This document shows positions 43,847 to 51,060 of a stretch of 64,000 nucleotides of DNA, one piece after another. The notes under the pieces are model-generated. The model made no database searches, was not told where the DNA came from, and was given only the letters and a program-made list of their open reading frames with translations. Position 1 is the first letter of the stretch. Each line of letters starts with the position of its first letter. The stretch is from Anaerolineae bacterium (GTDB lineage: Bacteria; Chloroflexota; Anaerolineae; Anaerolineales; E44-bin32). Made by a program: the position numbers and the translations under genes. The stretch is from NCBI GenBank assembly GCA_011174825.1, contig DUEZ01000079.1:9412-73411 (forward strand), given 5' to 3'.

Positions 43847-44299
43847 CTACATTGTCTGGGGTTGTGTTGATGTTTCGGCCTTCATCTCTTCTGCAACAGT
43901 ACCGATCTCCTGCAACAGTTCATTCATTTGGCTCACTTCATTCATGAATGGCTTTGAGCAGACGGTGCAGATGGCGACGAGACGAAGTCGACGGGCATCG
44001 ATGCCTCGCTCACTCATCATCGGGTACACATTGTTGATGATTTGTGCCGTGCGTTCAGCACCGCCTTTATAGGGGCAGTCCGTACCGCTGAACATGACGA
44101 GGATGGCATCGATCCCCTGCTCAAAGGTTCGCAGGTAGAAATCCTCGGGAAACAGAGCTGGGCACACAACTGGGAGGATAAACGTATTAGCTGCATATTC
44201 AGCATGGAGTTGGCCGACAGTATCAGCGCCGGCATAACCTCCGGACAGTGTCGCAAGGATGAGTATCTTGGAGGTCTTTGTAGCTGTTTCTGTTGTCAT
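43847..44299 (-). CDS. Divergent MvhD-like subunit
   Basis: 150 residues with the MvhD-type alpha/beta pattern (KILILATLSGGYAGADTVGQLHAEYAANTFILPVVCPALFP...). The N-terminal CxxC of true MvhD is replaced by SGGYAG. The remaining Cys are in VVCPALF, GTDCPYKGG and AICTVCSKP. It starts 11 bp after tusA and precedes the QmoA-like gene. It probably stands in for the MvhD domain that QmoB normally carries, but the changed ligands make a [2Fe-2S] cluster uncertain. Confidence 0.7.
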   Translation of the reverse strand: MTTETATKTSKILILATLSGGYAGADTVGQLHAEYAANTFILPVVCPALFPEDFYLRTFEQGIDAILVMFSGTDCPYKGGAERTAQIINNVYPMMSERGIDARRLRLVAICTVCSKPFMNEVSQMNELLQEIGTVAEEMKAETSTQPQTM

Positions 44300-44310
44300 G
44301 GGAGAGGCCT

Positions 44311-44568
44311 CTATTTTGCGCGTTTAACAAAGATACGGTCATAGCCTCCTTCAGCGGTGAGAGAACCGAGAAATTCATGACCGACTTTCTGGGACCATTT
44401 AGGGATGTCCTCTTTGGTTCGCGCGTCGCCGGACCAGATCTCCAGCACTTCACCTACTTTGATTGCCCCGATGCCCTTCTTTGCTTCGAGAAGAGGTCCT
44501 GGACAGGCGCTCCCGCGTGCATCGACGACTTTTGCAGCTTCAAGCGTAGATAGATCTTCGTTTGCCAT
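44311..44568 (-). CDS. tusA: TusA-family sulfur-carrier protein
   Basis: 85 residues with the defining motif ARGSACPGPLLEAKKGI (CPGP, Cys about residue 22) and the two-layer fold pattern ending in a FVKRAK strand. TusA proteins carry persulfide sulfur between partners. AAAGGAG lies upstream of the start. Its neighbours, DsrE-like and Qmo/Hdr-like proteins, resemble sulfur-oxidation and sulfur-relay clusters that pair TusA, DsrE and Hdr-like proteins. Confidence 0.9.
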   Translation of the reverse strand: MANEDLSTLEAAKVVDARGSACPGPLLEAKKGIGAIKVGEVLEIWSGDARTKEDIPKWSQKVGHEFLGSLTAEGGYDRIFVKRAK

Positions 44569-44632
44569 TTCTATGCTCCTTTGTGATTTGTCTTTTATTC
44601 GCTTTCTCTAGATTCTCAATGCTGAAGAGTTG

Positions 44633-44917
44633 TTAATTCAAGGGTGCCTTACACAGCAGACAAGTGACGAGCTTGGGTTCAGTAATTCGATAATGAATAC
44701 TGCGGCCAACGCGGCGCGAACTGAGAATACCTTTGTCCTTCATTAAACGCAGGTGGTGGGATGTGTTTTGTAAAGAAGCATCGACAGCGTCAGCGATATC
44801 ACCAACGGACCGTTCTCCATCGGCGAGCGTCCACAGAATCTGAATTCGCTTAAAATTTGAGAAGACGTTGCAGATATTGGCCTGGTATTCTGCCTGCTGT
44901 TCGGTAACCTTTTCCAT
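44633..44917 (-). CDS. ArsR-family transcriptional repressor
   Basis: 94 residues. A winged HTH (SNFKRIQILWTLADGERSVGDIADAVDASLQNTSHHLRLMKDKGILSSRRVGRSIHYRI) covers most of the protein. The C-terminus has VTCLLCKAP, a CxxC pair suitable for metal, persulfide or redox sensing. It is the first gene of the TusA-Qmo-DsrE operon and faces fhs across a 302-bp region with palindromes, so autoregulation is likely. A sulfur-species sensor is an attractive but unproven idea. Confidence 0.9.
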   Translation of the reverse strand: MEKVTEQQAEYQANICNVFSNFKRIQILWTLADGERSVGDIADAVDASLQNTSHHLRLMKDKGILSSRRVGRSIHYRITEPKLVTCLLCKAPLN

Positions 44918-45219
44918 GATTTATTGTCAGAGATTCACACAATTATCAGAATTCTTGATTGTTTGCCATGGCAACTATAAGAGTCGTTGAGTATTGGCGA
45001 TAGTGAAGAGTATCACAACCGCTATTGAGTTCATCAATAGAAGAAGATAGGAAATGTTTATACATCTTTCCGTTCTTAGGGTGGCGGAGGAAAGTTATAG
45101 ATGACACCTGAGATTGTGAAATTTTTCGCTTGCCTATTTTATAAAGTCGTTGCACACTAGAATGATGTTGGTCTCATTGTCGAACAGAGATCGTTAGCAA
45201 ACTTCAAGAGGAGATAATC
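44918..45219. promoter_or_regulatory. Divergent promoter region between arsR-like and fhs genes
   Basis: No gene is seen here. TTGCCATGGCAA (44963-44974) is a perfect 12-bp palindrome 46 bp upstream of the ArsR start. CTATTGA-N5-TCAATAG (45022-45040) is a perfect 7-bp inverted repeat. Either could be an ArsR operator. TAGAAT (45158-45163) is a possible plus-strand -10 for fhs, but no matching -35 is seen. Confidence 0.45.
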
Positions 45220-47004
45220 ATGCCACTCAAACCACGTAGACCCGTTCCATCGGACATTGACATTGCCCAGGAGGCTGATCTCCGTCCGATCCTAGAGATT
45301 GCCGACAAGCTCGGCCTTGAGATGGATGACCTTGATTTGTTTGGGAAATACAAAGCCAAGGTCCACCTCGATGTTCTTGAGAAATTCGCCGATCGACCAC
45401 AGGGTAAATATGTCGACGTGACTGCGATCACGCCAACCCCGCTGGGCGAGGGCAAGAGCACGACCATGGTTGGGTTAACCCAGGCTATGGGAACCGTGCT
45501 TGGGAAGAATGTTATGTGCTGCATCCGCCAGCCAAGCATGGGTCCGACCTTCAACATCAAAGGTGGGGCCGCAGGAGGTGGATACAGTCAAGTCATTCCC
45601 ATGGAGGACTTCAACCTCCATCTTACGGGTGACATTCATGCCATCACCGTCTCACACAATTTAGTCGCTGCTGCGCTCGACACCCGCATGTACCATGAAA
45701 GTCGGCAATCCGACGAGGCGCTCAAACGACGTGGCGTTACTCGGATTGATATCGACCCCGACACAATTACTTGGAACCGCATCGTCGATGTTTGCGATCG
45801 AACCTTGAGAGAAATCCAGGTTGGGTTCAATGACGATAAGCTTCAGGATGGCTCTCCGAGCCCCATCTTCCCGCGTAAGACTGGTTATGATATCACTGTC
45901 GCCAGTGAATTCATGGCCATCTTGGCCCTTACAACTGGCCTGCGTGACTTGCGTGAACGTATGGCACGCGTCGTCGTAGGGATGGACAAGAAGGGTAATC
46001 CGGTCAATCTGGAGAAGTTAGGCATTGCAGGCGCTGTGACGGTCCTGATGAAGGACGCGATCATGCCCAACCTGATGCAGACCTTGGAGGGTCAACCTGC
46101 TTTCGTACATGCTGGACCTTTTGCCAACATCGCTCATGGCAATTCATCGATCATCGCTGACCAGATCGCATTGAAGTTGGCCGACTATGTCATTACCGAA
46201 AGTGGTTTTGGAGCCGACATTGGGATGGAGAAATTCTTTAACATCAAATGCCGTTACTCCGGCTTGATCCCCAATGCGGTGGTCCTGGTGGCCACGGTGC
46301 GCGCGCTGAAGATGCATGGTGGTGGCCCTAAGGTATCGCCTGGTGCCCCGCTCGATAAAGCCTACACGGAGGAGAACCTAGAACTGCTCAAGGCCGGTCT
46401 GCCCAACCTTGGTGTGCATATCAAGAACGCCTTGCGTTTTGGGATCCCAGTCGTGGTTGCAGTCAACGGGTTCAAGGATGATACGCCCGCGGAGATGGAG
46501 ATGGTCCGAGAGTATGCTCTCTCTCAGGGTGCGGAGGACTCCGTCGTCTCGACCCATTGGGCCGACGGCGGTCAGGGCGCAGCCGCTTTGGCCGAAGCGG
46601 TTGTTGCAGCCTGCGAAAAGCCGAGTAAGTTCGAGTTCCTCTATCCTCTGGATTGGTCGATCAAGAAGAAAATCGAGACCATATCCACCAAGATCTATGG
46701 GGCTGATGGTGTGTCCTATGAGCCTCTAGCTGAGGAGCAAATCGCCACCTATGAGAAAGCGGGTTTCGGTGGTCTCCCAATCTGTATGGCAAAGACGCAC
46801 CTGAGCTTGAGCCACGATCCGGTTCTAAAGGGTGTGCCGACTGGCTTTACCGTTCCGGTGCGTGAGGTGCGTGCGAGTGTCGGTGCGGGGTTCATCTATC
46901 CCTTGATTGGTAAGATGAGCACCATGCCCGGTCTTGCAACCCATGCGGCCTTCATGGATATCGATATCGACCTCGAGACGGGTAAGATCACCGGGTTGTT
47001 CTAA
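45220..47004 (+). CDS. fhs: Formate-tetrahydrofolate ligase
   Basis: 594 residues, somewhat longer than the usual 555-560. It catalyses ATP-dependent formation of 10-formyl-THF from formate, the entry step of the methyl branch of the Wood-Ljungdahl pathway or of C1 metabolism in general. Seen: P-loop [16 protein letters not shown] (about residues 70-85), [36 protein letters not shown], and [30 protein letters not shown] precedes the start. It stands alone, divergent from the sulfur-linked operon, and is followed by a GC-rich hairpin. No other pathway enzyme is in the window. Confidence 0.97.
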   Translation: MPLKPRRPVPSDIDIAQEADLRPILEIADKLGLEMDDLDLFGKYKAKVHLDVLEKFADRPQGKYVDVTAITPTPLGEGKSTTMVGLTQAMGTVLGKNVMCCIRQPSMGPTFNIKGGAAGGGYSQVIPMEDFNLHLTGDIHAITVSHNLVAAALDTRMYHESRQSDEALKRRGVTRIDIDPDTITWNRIVDVCDRTLREIQVGFNDDKLQDGSPSPIFPRKTGYDITVASEFMAILALTTGLRDLRERMARVVVGMDKKGNPVNLEKLGIAGAVTVLMKDAIMPNLMQTLEGQPAFVHAGPFANIAHGNSSIIADQIALKLADYVITESGFGADIGMEKFFNIKCRYSGLIPNAVVLVATVRALKMHGGGPKVSPGAPLDKAYTEENLELLKAGLPNLGVHIKNALRFGIPVVVAVNGFKDDTPAEMEMVREYALSQGAEDSVVSTHWADGGQGAAALAEAVVAACEKPSKFEFLYPLDWSIKKKIETISTKIYGADGVSYEPLAEEQIATYEKAGFGGLPICMAKTHLSLSHDPVLKGVPTGFTVPVREVRASVGAGFIYPLIGKMSTMPGLATHAAFMDIDIDLETGKITGLF

Positions 47005-47025
47005 GCCAATCGAACTCCGGATCTA

Positions 47026-47058
47026 ACGAGGGGCTGCTCTTAACAGGCAGCCCCTCGT
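47026..47058 (+). terminator. Hairpin after fhs
   Basis: A perfect 12-bp inverted repeat, ACGAGGGGCTGC (47026-47037) and GCAGCCCCTCGT (47047-47058), lies 21 bp after the fhs stop. It is a strong stem with a 9-base loop and no T-run, so it may be a terminator that depends on stem strength or a 3' stabiliser. Confidence 0.55.
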
Positions 47059-47088
47059 CGATAATACGCAGTACCTTACAGCGTTTCA

Positions 47089-47328
47089 CCCTCACCCCAT
47101 CCCTCTCCCTGAAAGGGAGAGGGTGAAAATCCCCTCTCCCCTGTGGGGAGAGGGTCTGGGTGAGGGGAGGTTGACTGGCCAAATCAATCCTCACCTCATC
47201 CCTCTCCCTATAAAGGAGAGGGTGAAAATCCCCTCTCCCCTGTGGGGAGAGGGTTAGGGTGAGGGGAGGTTGTCTGAGTGAGAACAACCCTCACCCCGGC
47301 CCTCTCCCTATAAAGGAGAGGGTGAAAG
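47089..47328. repeat. Tandem CCTCTCCC/GGGAGAGG palindromic repeats (about 100-bp period)
   Basis: Two full units (47089-47172 and 47189-47271) and one partial unit (47288-47328) share CCTCTCCCT...AAAGG(G)AGAGGGTGAAAATCCCCTCTCCCC...GGGGAGAGGG...GTGAGGGGAGGTTG. Each unit can form two nested hairpins. They fill the space between fhs and the convergent methyltransferase gene. Translation gives the familiar spurious peptide LTLSPQGRG, so no gene is called here. Confidence 0.85.
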
Positions 47329-47379
47329 CTCCCAATTTGTAAGCTCTCAAATGTGGATAGTTCAGTAAATCAGATGAAG

Positions 47380-48156
47380 CTATTCTGTATAAGAGGGGAC
47401 TCGACCAATCGCATAAAAAGTGGGGATGAAGAGGATGCGATTTCCCGTTCGCCACGCCTCAGCGTCGGCTCTTCGGTATTCTTCAATGGCTTCATCTGAG
47501 AGTTTGTGGCGAAGATCCGCAGCGATAGTGCGCCATTCAGAATCGAGCTCTTCAAGTGTCGGTTGCCCTGTCCACTCTCCACTGAGCACCCCAACCTGGA
47601 TGTCGATCAGACCAGCCTGTGAAAAGATATCCTTAAGTTTACGTCCAATCATCGGATCGGCTCCCTGATCGATCAAGGCGCAGGTTTGAAGCTTTCCAAT
47701 CTCTTCGAATTTAGGGGGATAATCTATCCTGCCACCATAGTCCGGTTCGGCAAGCGCCAAGATCCATCCGTCAACCTTCGTGATGCGTCTCATTTCGCTT
47801 ATTACGAGTTCAGGGTTGGGTACCCACATCAGAAGGAAATGACAAAGCGTGGCATCAAACGATGCGCGGGGGAAGGGGAGATTTCGTCCATCACCGGTGA
47901 TGTACCTGGTCACTGAATCCAGTTGGTGTGAGAAGGCATTTGCTTGGTGATCGATGTCTAGACCATAGGTCTTTCCTTGGAATTGGACCGCGATCTCAGA
48001 GATGATCACACCGGTGCCGGATCCTATCTCCATAATACGGTTTGCGTTTCTCAGATTCGATAATTCATAAAGTCGTTCACGAAGCGATTGCGTCCAAGCC
48101 GCTTGAATGCGATATCTATCGTGCCACTCGGAGGGTGGATAGCTGAATTGCTCCAT
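47380..48156 (-). CDS. Class I SAM-dependent methyltransferase
   Basis: 258 residues. The SAM-binding motif IMEIGSGTGVIISEIA lies near residues 40-55, then TYGLDIDHQA (motif II), ITGDGRNLPFPRASFDATLCHFLLMWVPNPELVISEMRRIT (motifs III-V, as in UbiE/BioC-like enzymes). The substrate is not identifiable. It is separated from the radical-SAM genes by a repeat-filled 351-bp gap, so linkage to that locus is uncertain. There are no terminators or promoters of note. Confidence 0.85.
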   Translation of the reverse strand: MEQFSYPPSEWHDRYRIQAAWTQSLRERLYELSNLRNANRIMEIGSGTGVIISEIAVQFQGKTYGLDIDHQANAFSHQLDSVTRYITGDGRNLPFPRASFDATLCHFLLMWVPNPELVISEMRRITKVDGWILALAEPDYGGRIDYPPKFEEIGKLQTCALIDQGADPMIGRKLKDIFSQAGLIDIQVGVLSGEWTGQPTLEELDSEWRTIAADLRHKLSDEAIEEYRRADAEAWRTGNRILFIPTFYAIGRVPSYTE

Positions 48157-48507
48157 GTCAAGTTATGTTGGTATGAAGTCCATGAACTTTCATGTGTTCC
48201 CCTTAAGGATGCGACTGCGATATCTGAAACCAACACTGTAGCCGCAGGCTTCAGCCTGCGTTTCTACGCGCACCCTAGAGGGTGTTTTGGAATCCAAAAG
48301 CTCTGCTTTTGGGCGCAAGCAGAGCTTGCGCACTCCAAAACTAACCTTTAGGGTGCAAATACATTGTAATTTCCAGAACCGTAGGCCTAAGCTCGGGATT
48401 CTCAGCGCACCCTAAAGGGTGCGGCTACAGTGTATTCATCTGAAGCTGTAAGCCTCAATCTGAGATACACCCCCTAATGGGTGCGGTCACATGGTTGGAT
48501 TACTCTC
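48157..48507. repeat. Mosaic of short palindromic repeats (GCAGGCTTCAGCCTGC and GCACCCTAAAGGGTGC types)
   Basis: This is a gene-free stretch. Seen: TGTAGCCGCAGGCTTCAGCCTGCG (from 48238, cut to its palindrome), GCGCACCCTAGAGGGTG (from 48269), AAAAGCTCTGCTTTT and GCGCAAGCAGAGCTTGCGC (around 48296-48331), and GCACCCTAAAGGGTGCGGCTACAGTGT (48406-48432). A further CCCCCTAATGGGTGCGG unit lies at 48470-48486. The outer ends are inverted copies of each other (CACTGTAGCCGC at the left, GCGGCTACAGTGT at the right). It lies directly after the degenerate radical-SAM gene. Confidence 0.75.
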
Positions 48508-49665
48508 TCAACCTTGTGCCCTGGACCAAATCTCAGACCAAGGATCTCGAAGGAGATTACCCAAGACTTGATCCAGACCCTGGGTGGGAAGGACATCTCC
48601 ATCCGGTTCGACATACAACCAAGCGCGCCCGGCACCCACGGGAGGAGCATCAAGTTCAAGCGCAATTGGGTTGGTGGCTGAGTAGGGTACCGGTATGTCC
48701 CAGATCAGATCAAGGTGGAGATCTGAAGCATGATCACGCGCTGCGGATAACTCAACGAATAACTCATTTGTCGTTTCACTTGAGGAGAGTGAGACTGCTG
48801 GTACACCTATTTTGACCAAATCTTCGAGGACCTCACGTGATTTACCGAGAGGTCCCGGGGTAAGCGTTAGATGCACTGCAGTATAGATGTCTGAAGCGAT
48901 CGCGTTCATGAGACCCTCCCTGCTTGAAGGATCTCCCTCTACAAGCGTGATAAGAATATGATCGAGCCCCGCCTGTGAGAGTTTCTCTAAGTAGTCCGCA
49001 TCTGAAAGACGTCTACCGTCTGTAAGCAATCCGGTGACTTGACCCTGTGCCTCAGCATGTGCGATGAGATCACACAATTCCTCTCGTAGAGTTGGTTCAC
49101 CACCGGTAAAGGTGACATGAGGGATTCCAGCTTCCCAAGAGGTCGTGAGGATTTTCTTCCACTCATCCCCTGAGAGCTCCCGGTCAACCCTTTTTCGAGC
49201 CAGTGGATCGAGTTCGCCTTCGGCATCGCAGCGGTAGGTTAACGCAAGATCAAGCCGGTAAGGTGCAGATGGGTGTTTTCCAAACGGCTCCGCTCGATCC
49301 ATGCCCAGGAAGACCACCGGGTCGACATCGGGGATGGTTGCCAGGGTGAGGATCTGTTCCCGAAGCTCTCTCTGATCCTGCAAGGCGCGACTTCGACTAA
49401 CACGGTATCGTCTCGCCACCTCTTGGGCTGCTTCTTCCTCCGAAGCACCTTCGATGATCTGAAGTGCGTGCGCGGTCGCTGTCGGATTGAGGTGAACAAC
49501 CGTGGTAGCGTTGACAATCAATACACTGGTTTCATCATTCTCGACCCTTAAATGAAGTCGATACGGGATGGGCACATCGTCTGGTGCCATCCAGTGGTAC
49601 ATGCCAGCTTTCAACGGTTTAGGAATTTCAAAAGGCGGTAGAAGACGGGATAGGAAAGATGACAT
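48508..49665 (-). CDS. Degenerate PqqD-radical SAM paralogue lacking cluster cysteines
   Basis: 385 residues, clearly homologous along its length to the enzyme at 49687-51060. Residues about 20-110 form a PqqD-like domain (VVHLNPTATAHALQIIEGASEEEAA). The radical-SAM core follows, but the CxxxCxxC loop reads CDAEGELD: C146 is kept while the other two positions are Gly150 and Asp153. The SAM-contacting GGEP motif (188-191) is retained. The SPASM region has lost its Cys (YVEPDGDVLPTQG) and the protein stops soon after. The frame is intact with AAGGAAGAG upstream, so it is likely expressed as a non-catalytic partner. It could alternatively be an early pseudogene. Confidence 0.82.
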   Translation of the reverse strand: MSSFLSRLLPPFEIPKPLKAGMYHWMAPDDVPIPYRLHLRVENDETSVLIVNATTVVHLNPTATAHALQIIEGASEEEAAQEVARRYRVSRSRALQDQRELREQILTLATIPDVDPVVFLGMDRAEPFGKHPSAPYRLDLALTYRCDAEGELDPLARKRVDRELSGDEWKKILTTSWEAGIPHVTFTGGEPTLREELCDLIAHAEAQGQVTGLLTDGRRLSDADYLEKLSQAGLDHILITLVEGDPSSREGLMNAIASDIYTAVHLTLTPGPLGKSREVLEDLVKIGVPAVSLSSSETTNELFVELSAARDHASDLHLDLIWDIPVPYSATNPIALELDAPPVGAGRAWLYVEPDGDVLPTQGLDQVLGNLLRDPWSEIWSRAQG

Positions 49666-49686
49666 CGAGCTCTTCCTTTGATTAAG

Positions 49687-51060
49687 CTATATGGTCGATC
49701 CGGGTAATTGAATCTGATTAATTGGTACTTGTTGAAGTTGATGTTGGAGCGTGAGAGGGCAACCGCCTCCACATTCATTGAGCATCGCACATTGGTGGCA
49801 TTCTTCAGGCACATATTGACGCTCTCGAAGCCAAATGGATAAGTCATGATTCCAGATCTCATCCCACGGATCCTGGAGGAGATTGCCGAGTGGCTCATAG
49901 AACGATTGGCATGGGATCACATCGCCGTTTGGTTCGACGCACATGTTGTATCGAGCGGCAGAGCAACCTTTGACTCCAAGCTGCATCTGAACAGGATCGA
50001 AATGGCAGTATTGTGTTGGTGTGTACCAGATTAACCGTTGTCCGTTCGAAGTTGTACGCTGACGGACAGTTTCAAGCACGGGTCCAAGATCATTTTCTTG
50101 GATACCGGTGCCAACTGTTCGACCCTTGCCGGAGTAGATTAACGCATTGCATCCGACGGTGGGGACGCCTAATTCAGCGAGAAAGTCGATGGTTTCTCCG
50201 ATAGAGTGTATATTGCTAGACAGCAGGGTAGAGTTTGTCATGACGAACAATTCGCTCTCAAGACAATTTCGGATACCCTGAACGGTCTTTTCCCACGCGC
50301 CGGCTGCGCCCACCATCTGATCATGAACTTCTGGGATGTGGGATTCGATGGTGATTTGCACATGATCAAGACCAGCACCTACCAAACGCATTAGGTAGTT
50401 GCGATCGGAAAGGCGAATTCCGTTTGTGAGAAGACCACTGATATGTCCGGTTGATTTCGCATGAGTGATAAGATCCGGGAGGTCTTTTCGTAAAGTAGAC
50501 TCGCCGCCCGTGAAACAAATGTGAGGCACGCCAATCTGCCAAAGCTTTTCGATTGCCATCCGCCATTGATCTGTGGTTATCTCAGGGTAGTTACGCGATC
50601 TTGAATTGTAACAATGGGAACAATTGGCGTTACATCGGTAGGTGAGGGCGAGATCCATTCGGTATGGGGCGCTGGGGATTTCCGAGAATGGAGGTAACAA
50701 ATCCAAATCCAGGTCGTGGATCGGGCATGCGCCATCTGGGTGAATGAGTTGTTCGATCTGAGTTCGCACGCTACGATAGTCATTCTTGGCTGTCCTGCTA
50801 TTGACGTTGTATTGCTTTCGTAGCGTGTTGATGGCAGTCTTTTGTGGAACTCTTTCAAGGAATAACCAAGCCATCAGGGTCGCGGTTGGGTTGAGGTGTA
50901 TGGCCCGGTTAGCATTGATCAGCAATAATCCGTGACCATCGGCTTCAACACGTAGGTGGATCTGAGACCGATCACCTTTGATTTCCTGCGTGTAGCCATA
51001 TAGGCCGGGTTGTACGAGGGCTCCTTCGGTGTCCTTATTCACCTTGAAAGGATTTTTCAC
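49687..51060 (-). CDS. Radical SAM/SPASM maturase with fused PqqD-like recognition domain
   Basis: 457 residues from GTG 51060, chosen because CCGGAGGCGGTCG lies just upstream and GTGA overlaps the stop of the Cys-tail gene; the open frame upstream is the antisense-like third frame of that tail. N-terminal PqqD/RRE-like domain (about 18-105, RAIHLNPTATLMAWLFLERVPQ), then the [4Fe-4S] loop CNANCSHC (C143, C147, C150), GGES (185-188), and a C-terminal SPASM domain (CSAARYNMCVEPNGDVIPC..., CHQCAMLNECGGGC). Such enzymes modify peptides or protein tails. The proposed substrate is the upstream Cys-rich tail. Confidence 0.9.
   Translation of the reverse strand: MKNPFKVNKDTEGALVQPGLYGYTQEIKGDRSQIHLRVEADGHGLLLINANRAIHLNPTATLMAWLFLERVPQKTAINTLRKQYNVNSRTAKNDYRSVRTQIEQLIHPDGACPIHDLDLDLLPPFSEIPSAPYRMDLALTYRCNANCSHCYNSRSRNYPEITTDQWRMAIEKLWQIGVPHICFTGGESTLRKDLPDLITHAKSTGHISGLLTNGIRLSDRNYLMRLVGAGLDHVQITIESHIPEVHDQMVGAAGAWEKTVQGIRNCLESELFVMTNSTLLSSNIHSIGETIDFLAELGVPTVGCNALIYSGKGRTVGTGIQENDLGPVLETVRQRTTSNGQRLIWYTPTQYCHFDPVQMQLGVKGCSAARYNMCVEPNGDVIPCQSFYEPLGNLLQDPWDEIWNHDLSIWLRERQYVPEECHQCAMLNECGGGCPLTLQHQLQQVPINQIQLPGSTI

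Noticed and set aside
38599-44568. Dissimilatory sulfate reduction
   Set aside because: Qmo-like genes alone do not show it; aprAB, sat and dsrAB are not in the window.
46988-47287. Open frame on the minus strand with repeated LTLSPQGRG peptides
   Set aside because: It is the translation of the CCTCTCCC/GGGAGAGG repeats; no start site and no protein-like conservation.
47089-48507. CRISPR-like arrays in the repeat-rich zones
   Set aside because: The units are palindromic with irregular spacing and no unique spacers of constant length, and no cas genes are present.
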